Assembly: GCA_902790935.1 (NCBI GenBank)
Contig: CADATP010000008.1
Location: 1 to 51,713 of the forward strand
Length of the DNA: 51,713 nucleotides
Direction: 5' to 3'
DNA from: an uncultured Lachnospiraceae bacterium
GTDB taxonomy: Bacteria; Bacillota; Clostridia; Lachnospirales; Lachnospiraceae
The notes beneath the pieces are model-generated. The model was not told the DNA's origin. It did no database searches and saw only the letters and a program-made list of their open reading frames with translations. Made by a program: the position numbers and the translations under genes. Shown in pieces: positions 8,777 through 18,748 of this stretch (positions are counted from its first letter, which is position 1; every line of letters starts with the position of its first letter).

Positions 8777-10885
8777 ATGGAAAAAGGACAGCACATTACA
8801 GACATCTACGGACAGCTTGTTTTTAATGACAAGGTGATGAGGGCGCGTCTCCCCAAGGATGTATATAAGGCAGTTAAAAAGACTATAGAAAGCGGAACGC
8901 ATCTTGAACTTGATGTTGCGAATTCGGTAGCTGCAGCTATGAAGGAATGGGCGGTAGAACACGGAGCAACACATTTTACCCATTGGTTCCAGCCGATGAC
9001 AGGTCTTACGGCAGAAAAGCATGACAGTTTCTTAAATCCCGAAAAGGACGGAACTGTTATTCTGGAGTTTTCCGGAAAGGAACTCGTTAAGGGAGAGCCT
9101 GATGCGTCAAGCTTCCCTTCAGGCGGCCTTAGGGCTACCTTCGAAGCAAGAGGATATACAGCATGGGATCCTTCTTCTCCTGCATTCATTAAAGACGGAT
9201 CGCTGTATATTCCAACCGCTTTTTGTTCATACACAGGAGAAGCGCTTGATAAAAAGACTCCTTTACTTCGCTCTATGGAGGCTCTTTCAAGAGAGGCGGT
9301 AAAGGTTCTTAAACTTCTCGGACATGAAGAAGTAACAAGAGTAGATACAACCATTGGTTCGGAACAGGAGTACTTCCTTATCGACAAGGAAATGTATAAA
9401 CAAAGAAAGGACCTTCTGCTTTGCGGAAGAACTCTTCTCGGAGCACCCGCGCCAAAAGGACAGGAGATGGAGGATCATTACTTCGGTGTTCTTAAGCCGA
9501 AGGTTTCGGAGTTTATGCATGATCTTGACGAGGAGCTTTGGAAGCTGGGTATCCCCGCTAAAACGAAGCATAACGAGGTTGCGCCGGCACAGCACGAGCT
9601 TGCACCAGTATTCGAGACCGCAAACGTTGCCGTAGACCACAACCAGCTTACGATGGAGGTTATGAAGAAGGTGGCGGATAAGCGTGGCTTTGCATGTCTG
9701 CTTCACGAAAAGCCCTTCGCAGGCGTAAACGGATCCGGTAAGCACAACAACTGGTCGATCCAGACTGATACAGGTATCAATCTTTTAAATCCCGGAAAGC
9801 ATCCCGCAGAGAATACGGAATTCCTTCTTTTCCTTATGGCTGTTATTTCGGCGGTTGACAAGTATGCGGATATCTTAAGAGTATCTGTTGCCTCCGCCGG
9901 AAACGACCACAGACTCGGAGCTAACGAGGCACCGCCCGCTATCGTTTCGGTATTTGTGGGAGATGAGCTTCAGGCAATACTCGATTCCATCGAGCAGGGC
10001 AAGGAGTTTACCGAGAGCGGAAAGGTACAGATGGAGATGGGCGCAGAGGTGCTTCCCCATATTCAGAAAGATACCACAGACAGAAACCGGACATCACCCT
10101 TTGCATTTACCGGAAATAAATTTGAGTTCCGCATGCCCGGTTCAGCAGTATCGGTTGCCAACGCAAATATTGTTCTTAACACCGCTGTTGCAGAAACCCT
10201 TGAGGAGATCTACGAATCCCTTAAGGATGTTTCAAAGGAAGATATTCCTTCGGCCGTAAAGGAACTTACAAAGTCACTTTTAGAGGAACATAAGAGAGTT
10301 ATCTTTAACGGAAACGGCTATACCGATGAGTGGGTAGTTGAAGCCGAAAAAAGAGGACTTGATAACTTAAAGAGTCTCCCCGACGCAATGCCCAGATGGA
10401 TCTCCGAAAAAAGCATTGAGCTTTTTACAAAGCATAAGATCTTTACCAAAGAAGAGATCCTCTCGAGATACGAGATCTTACTTGAGAACTATTCAAAGAC
10501 CCGCCACATTGAGTCTTTAACATTACAGGAGATGGTAAGAAAAGATTTTCTCGAGGGACTTATCACTTACCAGAGCGATGTGCTTGACGAAGCTCTTAAG
10601 AAAAAGAGTATTCTTCCCGACTCCGCATGCAGTCTCGAAACCCACGTTGCTTCTAAGCTCGACTGTATATCCTCAAAGATCGTAAAGGCTCTTGATAAGC
10701 TTAGCGAAGATACTGCTGAGGCGGAGAAAAACACGGACGCACTTTCCTGCGCAAAGTTCTATCAGGAGACAGTCCTTGCCGATATGGAAGTTTTAAGATC
10801 CTATGTTGATGTAGCAGAGAGTATGATACCCGAAAGCTATCTTCCTTACCCTACCTACGGCGAGCTTCTTTTCTCTTTAAGATAA
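8777..10885 (+). CDS. glnN: Glutamine synthetase type III
   Basis: A 702-residue enzyme of the large GSIII class (about 700-730 residues), which makes glutamine from glutamate, ammonia and ATP. Typical features are the long N-terminal extension, SSFPSGGLRATFEARGYTAWD, the metal-binding IGSEQEYFL, NEVAPAQHELAP, NGSGKHNNWS and NRTSPFAFTGNKFEFRMPG. No GSI adenylylation site is expected in this class. The ATG has a very strong AGGAGGAAAAGGAA site. It is the first gene of a glnN-gltB-gltD run (gltB begins 43 nt later), pairing GS with glutamate synthase. Its long leader includes structured element A and the hexamer repeat. Confidence 0.97.
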   Translation: MEKGQHITDIYGQLVFNDKVMRARLPKDVYKAVKKTIESGTHLELDVANSVAAAMKEWAVEHGATHFTHWFQPMTGLTAEKHDSFLNPEKDGTVILEFSGKELVKGEPDASSFPSGGLRATFEARGYTAWDPSSPAFIKDGSLYIPTAFCSYTGEALDKKTPLLRSMEALSREAVKVLKLLGHEEVTRVDTTIGSEQEYFLIDKEMYKQRKDLLLCGRTLLGAPAPKGQEMEDHYFGVLKPKVSEFMHDLDEELWKLGIPAKTKHNEVAPAQHELAPVFETANVAVDHNQLTMEVMKKVADKRGFACLLHEKPFAGVNGSGKHNNWSIQTDTGINLLNPGKHPAENTEFLLFLMAVISAVDKYADILRVSVASAGNDHRLGANEAPPAIVSVFVGDELQAILDSIEQGKEFTESGKVQMEMGAEVLPHIQKDTTDRNRTSPFAFTGNKFEFRMPGSAVSVANANIVLNTAVAETLEEIYESLKDVSKEDIPSAVKELTKSLLEEHKRVIFNGNGYTDEWVVEAEKRGLDNLKSLPDAMPRWISEKSIELFTKHKIFTKEEILSRYEILLENYSKTRHIESLTLQEMVRKDFLEGLITYQSDVLDEALKKKSILPDSACSLETHVASKLDCISSKIVKALDKLSEDTAEAEKNTDALSCAKFYQETVLADMEVLRSYVDVAESMIPESYLPYPTYGELLFSLR

Positions 10886-10927
10886 GCCGGGAGCATACTT
10901 AAAACAAAAACGAACCAGAGGTTAAAA

Positions 10928-13900
10928 ATGAGCAATCAAGATACTACACAGATAAATTATGATTTGGAGCGCGACGCCTGCGGAATAGGCATGATCGTCA
11001 ATATAAACGGTATTGGTGATTACCGCGTACTTGACGATGCGCTTACTATAGTGGAAAAGCTTGAGCACCGCGCGGGAAAAGATGCGACCGGTGAGGTCGG
11101 CGACGGTGTAGGAATCCTCCTTCAGATATCCCATAGCTTTTTCAAGAAAGCTGCAAAAAGCGCCGGTATCCAGATCGGGGAGCGGGGCGATTACGGAGTC
11201 GGAATGTTTTTCCTTCCCGGGGATGCTTTAAAGAGGACCTTCGCTAAAAGAATGCTTGAAGTGATACTCGAAAAAGAAGGTCTTCCCTTCCTCGGCTGGA
11301 GAGATGTGCCCGTACGCCCCGAAATTCTCGGTAAAAAAGCGGCTGACTGTATGCCTTATATAGCCCAGTGCTTTGTGAAAAGGCCCGAGGATACCGAGAG
11401 AGGATACGAATTTGACAGACGGCTTTATGTGGTCAGAAGAGAGTTTGAACAAAGCTCCGAGGATACCTATATTTGCTCATTTTCCTCAAGAACCATTGTT
11501 TATAAAGGTATGTTTCTTGTAGGCCAGCTGCGTGCCTTTTATGACGATTTAAGAAGCAAGGATTATAAGAGCGCCATTGCTCTTGTGCATTCAAGATTCT
11601 CTACAAATACGACTCCTTCATGGAACCGCGCTCATCCCTATCGTATGATCGCACATAACGGTGAGATCAATACCATAAGGGGTAATGCGGATCGTATGCT
11701 TGCAAGGCAGGAGACTATGACTCCGGACTTTGATGAGAATGACAGGGATAAGATATTCCCCGTGATCTCAAGTTCCGGATCCGATTCCGCTATGCTTGAT
11801 AATACGCTGGAGTTTCTCTATATGAACGGCATGGATCTTCCTCTTGCGATGATGATGCTTGTTCCGGAACCCTGGAAGCATAACGGATTTATGAAGCAGG
11901 AGAGGAAGGACTTTTATCATTACTACGCTACGATGATGGAGCCCTGGGACGGACCCGCTGCAATACTGTTCACCGATGGTGATATTGTTGGTGCAACGCT
12001 TGACAGAAACGGACTAAGGCCTTCAAGATATTACGTTACCGATGACGGAAGGCTTATCCTAAGCTCCGAGGTAGGAGTGCTTGATATTGAGCCGGAACAT
12101 ATAGTTAAAAAATCAAGGCTTTCTCCCGGAAGGATCCTTCTTGTTGATACGAAGAAAAAGCGTATCATCTCAGATGAGGAGTGCAAGGAGTATTACGCTA
12201 CGAGAAAGCCATATGGAGAGTGGCTTGACCAGAGCCTTTTAAAGCTAAAGAGCCTCTCTATTCCAAACAAAAAGGTACCTGTTCATACGCAGAAGATGCG
12301 TGACAGACTGTATAAGGTTTTCGGATACAATTATGAGGATGTCAAGGTGCAGATCCTTCCTATGGCTGAAAACGGCGTAGAGCCTACGGCTTCCATGGGA
12401 CATGATGTGCCCCTTGCCATGCTCTCAAATATGCACCCTTCTTTATTCCATTACTTTAAGCAGCAGTTTGCCCAGGTTACAAATCCGCCTATCGACTCTT
12501 TAAGAGAGAAGGTTGTTACGGATACTACCGTTTATATAGGATCCGATGGTGATCTTTTAAAGGAAAAAAGCTCCAACTGCCGCGTACTTGAAATCGAGCA
12601 CCCCATCCTTACGGGAGTCGATCTTATGAAGATTAAGACTCTCGACAGGGAGGGATTTAAGCCCGAGGTTATCTCACTTTTATATTACAAAAACACTTCC
12701 CTTGAGAAAGCTCTTGAACAGCTTAACGTGGCTGTGGACAGAGCGGCTCTCCTTGGAAAGAACATCCTTATACTTTCCGACAGAGGGGTGGACGAAAACC
12801 ATGTACCAATTCCATCGCTTCTTGCGGTATCCTCTGTTGAGCAGCATCTTGTACGCACAAGAAAGCGTACCGCCGTTTCCATCATCTTAGAGAGCGGTGA
12901 AGTAAGGGACGTGCATCAGTGTGCGGCGCTTATGGGATACGGTGTGAGAGCTATTCACCCATACCTCGCCCACGAATGCATCGGAGAGCTTATAGAGCTT
13001 GGACTCCTTGATAAGGATTTTGGAGCGGCAGTAGACGATTATAACAAGGCGCTTCTCGGAGGCGTCGTAAAGATTGCTGCAAAGATGGGTATCTCCACCT
13101 TGCAGTCCTATCAGTCCGCAAGGATTTTCGAGGCTGTAGGCCTATCAAAGGAAATGATAGACAGGTACTTTACGGGTACTGTCTGCCATGTTGGCGGAGT
13201 CGGCATCAAAGAGATTTCTGAGGACGTCATCTACAGACACGACAAGGCCTTTGATCCCCTGGGACTTCCTGTTGATGCAAGCCTTGATTCCGTGGGATTC
13301 CACGGCCTTCGGAGCGGAGAGGACAAGGAAAACCACCTCTACAGCCCCGAGATAATCGTAACGCTCCAGCAGTCTGTAAGGAGCGGAGATTACGGAAAGT
13401 TCCGTGAGTATACGGATATGGTGGACGATGAAAAGTATCCTCATACCTTAAGGAGTCTTTTTGAGATCGTTCCTGCCGGAAAGCCGATTCCTATCGAAGA
13501 AGTTGAGAGCGAGGAATCTATAGTAAAGAGATTCCAAAGCGGAGCAATGAGTTACGGCTCCCTTTCGCAGGAGGCCCACGAATGCCTCGCGGAAGCGATG
13601 AACAGACTTGGAGGCAAGTCCAATACAGGTGAAGGCGGCGAGCTTTCGTCAAGATTCGGAACAATCAAAAACAGCGCTGTTAAGCAGGTAGCTTCCGGCA
13701 GATTCGGTGTTACCAGCGAGTACTTAACGAGCGCGAAAGAGATACAGATAAAAATGGCACAGGGGGCTAAGCCCGGTGAAGGCGGACATCTTCCCGGAAA
13801 GAAGGTTTACCCCTGGGTTGCAACTACGCGTTTTTCAACTCCGGGAGTTGCGCTGATATCGCCGCCTCCTCATCATGACATCTACTCCATCGAAGACCTT

Positions 13901-15475
13901 GCACAGCTTATATATGACCTGAAAAATGCCAACAGGGACGCGAGAATCTCGGTTAAACTTGTTTCCGAAGCCGGTGTCGGAACAATAGCAAGCGGTGTTG
14001 CAAAGGCGGGAGCCGATGTCATCCTGATCTCCGGATATGACGGAGGAACCGGAGCAGCGCCGATCTCATCCATCCACCATGCAGGTCTTCCCTGGGAAGT
14101 CGGACTCTCCGAGGCCCACAAGTGTCTTGTGGAAAACGGCTTGAGAGACAGAGTTATCTTAGAGACGGACGGAAAACTGATGAGCGGCAGGGATGTTGCT
14201 ATCGCGGCCCTTCTCGGAGCCGAGGAGTTCGGATTTGCCACAGCACCCCTTGTCTGTATGGGATGCATGATGATGAGGGTTTGCTCTAAGGATACCTGTC
14301 CCGCAGGCATCGCTACCCAAAATGCGGAGCTTCGTAAGCGCTTTGCGGGTAAGCCGGAGCATGTTATGAATTTTATGCTCTTTATCGCAAGACAGCTGCG
14401 TGAGATCATGGCGGAAAACGGCTTTAAGAGCCTAGGCGAGATGGTCGGAAGAAGTGACCTTCTTAAAAAGAAGGAGGCACACGCTTCCGAAAGAGCCGGA
14501 CTTATCGATCTGTCTTATATCCTTAAGGATGAGAACCTTCCGAGGGATGAAAAGGGAAACATCATCCCGGTTCACTTCGGGGGAGAAAGAGTCGATCCTT
14601 TGGGACTTGAAAAGAGCAAGGATGTTACCATCCTTCTTCCGGCCTTTAAGGATGTGTATAAAGGAAAATCGAAGAAAAAGAGCGTTGATGTCAGCGTAAG
14701 CAGCACCGACAGAAGCTTTGGAACAATTCTTGGAAGCGAAGTGACAAAAGCTCTCGGAAACAATCTGCCTGAGGATTCAATACTTATTAATGCCTGCGGC
14801 GGAGGCGGCCAGAGCTTTGGCGCTTTCCTGCCAAAGGGCATAACAATAAGGCTTTCCGGAGATGCCAATGACGGCTTCGGAAAAGGTCTATCCGGCGGAA
14901 AGCTTATAGTAACGCCGCCAGGGAAATCAACCTTTGAGCCCGGTGAAAATGTTATTGTCGGTAACGTGGCTCTTTACGGAGCTACCGCAGGAAAGGCATA
15001 TTTTTGCGGGGTAGCGGGAGAGAGATTCTGCGTAAGAAATTCCGGAGCTTTGGCAGTATCGGAAGGATGCGGAGACCACGGCCTTGAATATATGACGGGA
15101 GGTAAAGCCGTAATATTAGGGCCTACGGGCAAGAACTTTGCCGCAGGTATGAGCGGAGGAATCGCTTACGTTTTAGACAGGGAGCACACCCTGTACCTTC
15201 GAACAAATAAGGATATGGTTTCTCTTTCAGAGATTACGGAAAAGTACGATATTTTAGAGCTTGAGGATATATTAAAGGATTACTATAAGGAAACGGGGTC
15301 GAAGCTTGCAAAGGAAATACTTGAAAACTTTGAAGGCTATTTGCCCGACTTTAAGAAGGTAATTCCCAACGATTATTTCAGGATGCAGACTCTTATAGGT
15401 AAAAACGAAGAGCAGGGAATCCCATACGAAAAGGCTGTTTTGGAAGCATTTGAGGAGATGTGTAAAAATGGGTAA
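10928..15475 (+). CDS. gltB: Glutamate synthase large (alpha) subunit
   Basis: A 1515-residue enzyme that, with GltD, converts glutamine and 2-oxoglutarate to two glutamates. Cys18 in ERDACGIG is the Ntn nucleophile, exposed after removal of a 17-residue propeptide. The class II glutaminase domain occupies about 18-430, followed by the central and FMN-binding domains (TGEGGE, KPGEGGHLPG, ISGYDGGTGAAP). The 3Fe-4S motif is VCSKDTCPAG, and the C-terminal right-handed beta-helix is glycine-rich (GGGGQSFGAF, LSGDANDGFGKGLSGG). The length is typical. The stop overlaps the start of gltD by 8 nt, showing translational coupling. Confidence 0.97.
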   Translation: MSNQDTTQINYDLERDACGIGMIVNINGIGDYRVLDDALTIVEKLEHRAGKDATGEVGDGVGILLQISHSFFKKAAKSAGIQIGERGDYGVGMFFLPGDALKRTFAKRMLEVILEKEGLPFLGWRDVPVRPEILGKKAADCMPYIAQCFVKRPEDTERGYEFDRRLYVVRREFEQSSEDTYICSFSSRTIVYKGMFLVGQLRAFYDDLRSKDYKSAIALVHSRFSTNTTPSWNRAHPYRMIAHNGEINTIRGNADRMLARQETMTPDFDENDRDKIFPVISSSGSDSAMLDNTLEFLYMNGMDLPLAMMMLVPEPWKHNGFMKQERKDFYHYYATMMEPWDGPAAILFTDGDIVGATLDRNGLRPSRYYVTDDGRLILSSEVGVLDIEPEHIVKKSRLSPGRILLVDTKKKRIISDEECKEYYATRKPYGEWLDQSLLKLKSLSIPNKKVPVHTQKMRDRLYKVFGYNYEDVKVQILPMAENGVEPTASMGHDVPLAMLSNMHPSLFHYFKQQFAQVTNPPIDSLREKVVTDTTVYIGSDGDLLKEKSSNCRVLEIEHPILTGVDLMKIKTLDREGFKPEVISLLYYKNTSLEKALEQLNVAVDRAALLGKNILILSDRGVDENHVPIPSLLAVSSVEQHLVRTRKRTAVSIILESGEVRDVHQCAALMGYGVRAIHPYLAHECIGELIELGLLDKDFGAAVDDYNKALLGGVVKIAAKMGISTLQSYQSARIFEAVGLSKEMIDRYFTGTVCHVGGVGIKEISEDVIYRHDKAFDPLGLPVDASLDSVGFHGLRSGEDKENHLYSPEIIVTLQQSVRSGDYGKFREYTDMVDDEKYPHTLRSLFEIVPAGKPIPIEEVESEESIVKRFQSGAMSYGSLSQEAHECLAEAMNRLGGKSNTGEGGELSSRFGTIKNSAVKQVASGRFGVTSEYLTSAKEIQIKMAQGAKPGEGGHLPGKKVYPWVATTRFSTPGVALISPPPHHDIYSIEDLAQLIYDLKNANRDARISVKLVSEAGVGTIASGVAKAGADVILISGYDGGTGAAPISSIHHAGLPWEVGLSEAHKCLVENGLRDRVILETDGKLMSGRDVAIAALLGAEEFGFATAPLVCMGCMMMRVCSKDTCPAGIATQNAELRKRFAGKPEHVMNFMLFIARQLREIMAENGFKSLGEMVGRSDLLKKKEAHASERAGLIDLSYILKDENLPRDEKGNIIPVHFGGERVDPLGLEKSKDVTILLPAFKDVYKGKSKKKSVDVSVSSTDRSFGTILGSEVTKALGNNLPEDSILINACGGGGQSFGAFLPKGITIRLSGDANDGFGKGLSGGKLIVTPPGKSTFEPGENVIVGNVALYGATAGKAYFCGVAGERFCVRNSGALAVSEGCGDHGLEYMTGGKAVILGPTGKNFAAGMSGGIAYVLDREHTLYLRTNKDMVSLSEITEKYDILELEDILKDYYKETGSKLAKEILENFEGYLPDFKKVIPNDYFRMQTLIGKNEEQGIPYEKAVLEAFEEMCKNG

Positions 15476-17006
15476 ACTAACAGGATTTATGGAAGTAAAA
15501 AGAAATAACAATCCAATGGTTACTTGCGAAGAGCGCATAAAGAACTTTTCGGAGTTTTACATCAGTTTACCCGAAAAGGACAGAAGGGAGCAGGCCTCTA
15601 AATGTATGGACTGCGGAGTCCCTTTTTGCCAGTCGGCTATGAAGCTTAGCGGTATGGTGGTAGGGTGCCCTCTTCACAATCTTATCCCGGAGTGGAATGA
15701 CGAGATTTACAAAGGTCATGAAAAGCACGCCTTCGAGAGACTTATAAAGACAAACAACTTCCCGGAGTTTACCGGAAGAGTTTGCCCCGCTCTTTGTGAA
15801 AAAGCCTGTATGTGCGGGCAGTGGGGAGAATCCGTAACAGTCCATGACAATGAGAAATACCTGATTGAAACCGCGTACGAAAGGGGTTATATGAAGCCCA
15901 ATCCTCCGGCTAAAAGAAGCGGGAAAAAGGTAGCCGTTATAGGAAGCGGCCCCTCCGGTCTTGCTGTGGCAGCAGAGTTAAACCACAGAGGTCATCTTGT
16001 TACCGTATTTGAAAGGGAGAATCGGATAGGCGGACTCTTAATGTACGGAATCCCAAATATGAAGCTTGATAAAAAGGTCATCTTCCGAAGACAAAAGCTT
16101 ATGGAAGAGGAAGGGATCGTTTTTAAGACAGGTGAAAATATTGATTCCGCGGAAAAGGTTAAAAAGCTTAAGGATGAGTTTGATGCCATAGTCCTTTGCT
16201 GCGGCGCCAAGAAGGCAAGAAGTTTGCCGGCAGCCTGCCAAAAAGAAGGTAAGCAAAATGAGAATAAACTGATCCCCGGAGCATATATGGCGGTAGACTT
16301 TTTAGCAAGCGCCACGAAAGACGTCTTAAAAGCTGTTGATACAGAAAAGAAGAATACTCTATCTGAAGAAGGTGAAAGCAGAATAACCGACGGCAATACC
16401 AACTTTAAGATATCCGCGGCGGGAAAACATGTTGTTGTGGTCGGCGGAGGAGATACGGGAAATGACTGTATCGGAACCGTTATAAGACAGGGGTGTAAAT
16501 CGGTAACGGCTCTTGAGATGATGCCAAAGCCCCCGTTAGAAAGAGCTGCAAACAATCCATGGCCCGAATGGCCGAAGGTTTTAAAGACCGATTACGGACA
16601 TGAAGAGGCAATATATAAATTCGGAAAAGACCCCAGAGTTTTTGAGACAACGGTTAAAAAGGTGAACACCGGCAAGAAGGGTGAGATAAAGAGTATTGTA
16701 ACCGTTGGTTTAAAATGGGAAGGGGGAAAGTTTACGGAAAATTCCGGAAGCGAAAAAGAGATTCCCTGTGATATGCTTCTTATCGCGGCGGGATTTGTAG
16801 GATGCGAGGACTATACCGCGGAAAGCTTCGGAGTCAGGCTTACGGGCCGGGGAGTTGTTGAAACCCCCGAAGGAGACTACGCGACTTCCGTCCCCGGCAT
16901 ATTTACCGCAGGGGATATGAGAAGGGGGCAGTCTTTGGTTGTCTGGGCAATTGCGGAAGGAAGAATGTGTGCAAAGCAGGTAGACAAATACCTGATAGGA
17001 TATTAA
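15468..17006 (+). CDS. gltD: Glutamate synthase small (beta) subunit
   Basis: A 512-residue FAD/NAD(P)H oxidoreductase that feeds electrons to GltB. N-terminal cysteines for two 4Fe-4S clusters are C46, C49, C54, C67 and C106, C110, C114, C116. FAD-binding GSGPSGLA and NAD(P)-binding GGGDTGND follow, with a C-terminal FAD-closing TAGDMRRGQSLVVWAIAEGR. The ATG at 15468 is chosen because GAGGAG lies at 15452-15457 inside the gltB end; an in-frame TTG at 15450 has no such site. A GC-rich hairpin follows the stop, ending the glnN-gltB-gltD unit. Confidence 0.96.
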   Translation: MGKLTGFMEVKRNNNPMVTCEERIKNFSEFYISLPEKDRREQASKCMDCGVPFCQSAMKLSGMVVGCPLHNLIPEWNDEIYKGHEKHAFERLIKTNNFPEFTGRVCPALCEKACMCGQWGESVTVHDNEKYLIETAYERGYMKPNPPAKRSGKKVAVIGSGPSGLAVAAELNHRGHLVTVFERENRIGGLLMYGIPNMKLDKKVIFRRQKLMEEEGIVFKTGENIDSAEKVKKLKDEFDAIVLCCGAKKARSLPAACQKEGKQNENKLIPGAYMAVDFLASATKDVLKAVDTEKKNTLSEEGESRITDGNTNFKISAAGKHVVVVGGGDTGNDCIGTVIRQGCKSVTALEMMPKPPLERAANNPWPEWPKVLKTDYGHEEAIYKFGKDPRVFETTVKKVNTGKKGEIKSIVTVGLKWEGGKFTENSGSEKEIPCDMLLIAAGFVGCEDYTAESFGVRLTGRGVVETPEGDYATSVPGIFTAGDMRRGQSLVVWAIAEGRMCAKQVDKYLIGY

Positions 17007-17020
17007 CAAATAAAGGGCAG

Positions 17021-17042
17021 ACCCCGGCTTTTTAGCCGGGGT
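17021..17042 (+). terminator. Hairpin after gltD
   Basis: A 9-bp GC-rich stem (17021-17029 with 17034-17042) and TTTT loop, followed by ATTTCCCGTTT. The downstream T-run is weak, so termination may be partial and some transcripts could continue into purF 38 nt later. Confidence 0.6.
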
Positions 17043-17080
17043 ATTTCCCGTTTAAATATATTTAAGGAGTATGTACTAAA

Positions 17081-18463
17081 ATGGATGAATTAAGAGAAGA
17101 ATGCGGAGTATTCGGTATATGGTCACCGGAAAAAGAGGCGCTTCCCTATACTGTAGCCACAGGTCTTACAGCCCTGCAGCACAGAGGACAGGAAGCAGCG
17201 GGAATGGCTGTAAATGAGGACAGAAATATCCGCTATCATAAAGCCCCCGGGCTTGTGGGAGATGTCTTTTCACATCAGGTTTTGGAGGAGCTGGGGAGCG
17301 GACAAATCGCGGTAGGACATGTAAGATACGCTACATGCGGCGGCGGAAGCGCGCTAAACGCCCAACCGATGGTTGTACGTCATGTAAAGGGACAGCTTGC
17401 TCTTTGCCATAACGGAAATCTTACCAATTCTTCAAAGCTTAGAAGGGAACTTGAACTTAAGGGATGTATTTTCCAGACAACATCGGATACGGAGGTTATA
17501 TCCTATATCATTACAAGAAAAAGACTTGAAAAGCCCTCTATAGAAACGGCTCTTGAAGCGGCGATGGAAGAGATAAAGGGAGCATATTCACTTGTCCTTA
17601 CTTCCCCGACAAAGCTCATGGCCTGCAGAGATCCTTTTGGAATGCGTCCGCTTGTGTACGGAAAGACCGATGACGGAAAGATTGTTTTTGCCTCTGAAAG
17701 CTGCGCTCTGACTGCAGTGGGGGCACATATTATAAGAGACGTTAAGCCCGGAGAGATTATAGTTGTGGATGCGGACGGTGTAAGGAGCATCGAGACCCAT
17801 TGCAACAAAGAAAAGAGGAAATTCTGCGTATTTGAGTACATATACTTTTCGAGACCTGATTCTGTTATTGAAGGGGAGAGCGCACATGAAGCGAGAGTAA
17901 GGGCGGGAAAGTATCTTGCGAAGAGTCACCCCGCAAATGCGGATATAGTTATCGGAGTTCCCGATTCGGGTCTGGATGCGGCTCTTGGATTTTCGATGGA
18001 GTCGGGAATACCCTACGGCATCGGACTTATAAAGAATAAATATATCGGCAGGACCTTTATAGCTCCGGGACAAACCTACAGAGAAAATCTTGTAGCACAG
18101 AAAATGGGTCCCATAGAATCAGTCTTAAGGGGAAAGAGTGTCGTACTTGTAGATGACTCTATCGTAAGAGGAACAACAAGTGAGCGTATTGTAGCTATGA
18201 TACGAAAGGCAGGAGCAAGTAAGGTTCATATGAGGATCTCATCACCGCCCTTTTTAAATCCCTGTTACTACGGAACGGATGTTGATTCAAGAGAAAACCT
18301 TATCGCGGTTCACCATACAAATGATGAGATCTGTAAGATGATAGGAGCGGATTCCCTTGGATTTTTATCACCAATGGATGCCCGTAATCTGACCGGTACC
18401 GATCCTGAGAGCTTTTGCGCAGCCTGCTTTGACGGTTTGTATCCGATAGAAAAAGAAGAATAG
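17081..18463 (+). CDS. purF: Amidophosphoribosyltransferase
   Basis: A 460-residue enzyme for the first step of purine synthesis (PRPP plus glutamine to phosphoribosylamine). MDELREE is a short propeptide; Cys8 (ECGVFGIW) becomes the Ntn nucleophile. The PRPP-binding loop is VLVDDSIVRGTT at about 355-366. Four cysteines fit the 4Fe-4S cluster of the Bacillus-type enzyme: FCVFEY, NPCYYG and the C-terminal FCAACFDG pair, so oxygen sensitivity is expected. The ATG is preceded by AAGGAG. It stands alone in purine synthesis here; purL is 24 kb away. Confidence 0.97.
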   Translation: MDELREECGVFGIWSPEKEALPYTVATGLTALQHRGQEAAGMAVNEDRNIRYHKAPGLVGDVFSHQVLEELGSGQIAVGHVRYATCGGGSALNAQPMVVRHVKGQLALCHNGNLTNSSKLRRELELKGCIFQTTSDTEVISYIITRKRLEKPSIETALEAAMEEIKGAYSLVLTSPTKLMACRDPFGMRPLVYGKTDDGKIVFASESCALTAVGAHIIRDVKPGEIIVVDADGVRSIETHCNKEKRKFCVFEYIYFSRPDSVIEGESAHEARVRAGKYLAKSHPANADIVIGVPDSGLDAALGFSMESGIPYGIGLIKNKYIGRTFIAPGQTYRENLVAQKMGPIESVLRGKSVVLVDDSIVRGTTSERIVAMIRKAGASKVHMRISSPPFLNPCYYGTDVDSRENLIAVHHTNDEICKMIGADSLGFLSPMDARNLTGTDPESFCAACFDGLYPIEKEE

Positions 18464-18479
18464 ATAAATTTTTTCATTT

Positions 18480-18503
18480 AGGCGGTTTTTCGATAAACCG
18501 CCT
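18480..18503 (+). terminator. Hairpin after purF
   Basis: A 9-bp stem (18480-18488 with 18495-18503) with a six-base loop. The following bases (TGACTTT) give only a poor T-run and overlap the -35 box of the next promoter. Confidence 0.5.
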
Positions 18504-18531
18504 TGACTTTACCCGAAGGTTAGTGTATCCT
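18503..18531 (+). promoter_or_regulatory. Sigma-A promoter of a non-coding transcript
   Basis: -35 TTGACT (18503-18508), exact 17-nt spacer, -10 TATCCT (18526-18531); start expected near 18538. No ORF follows on this strand before the terminator at 18663. Confidence 0.7.
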
Positions 18532-18556
18532 AACTATCGTGTTAGGAAAAACTAAC
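18519..18556. promoter_or_regulatory. Two tandem GTTAG-N6-CTAAC operators
   Basis: Perfect inverted repeats GTTAG-N6-CTAAC at 18519-18534 and 18541-18556. Their starts are 22 bp apart, about two helical turns. The first covers the -10 box and the second the transcribed start region, a classic repressor layout. The half-site resembles DtxR/IdeR-type (TTAGGTTAG...) and some MarR-type operators; which family binds is inference. Confidence 0.7.
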
Positions 18557-18690
18557 AAGAGATTTAAGAAACCAATTATCACTTAATAGAAGTCTATTAC
18601 AGATGACCGTCGGTGCTTAATATTGCTTATTTCTTTATATACATAGTTTTCTTCTCAAAAGGGCACTTCACTTTGTGGAGTGCTTTTTTG
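18538..18690 (+). ncRNA. Putative regulated small RNA
   Basis: A region of about 150 nt between a good promoter and a perfect intrinsic terminator with no credible ORF: the only ATG (18603) gives five codons with no ribosome binding site. It lies between the convergent purF and pepD genes, so it is not the leader of either. The doubled operator suggests regulated expression. It could also be what remains after loss of a gene. Confidence 0.5.
18663..18689. terminator. Strong bidirectional terminator
   Basis: A 9-bp stem (18663-18671 with 18675-18683), TTT loop and six T (18684-18689). On the minus strand the same hairpin is followed by CCTTTT, so it can also end pepD transcripts. Confidence 0.85.
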
Positions 18691-18748
18691 AGGGGAAAAT
18701 TTGGCATTTATCGCATACCATATCGGACTTCTTATCTGGCCGGTATAA

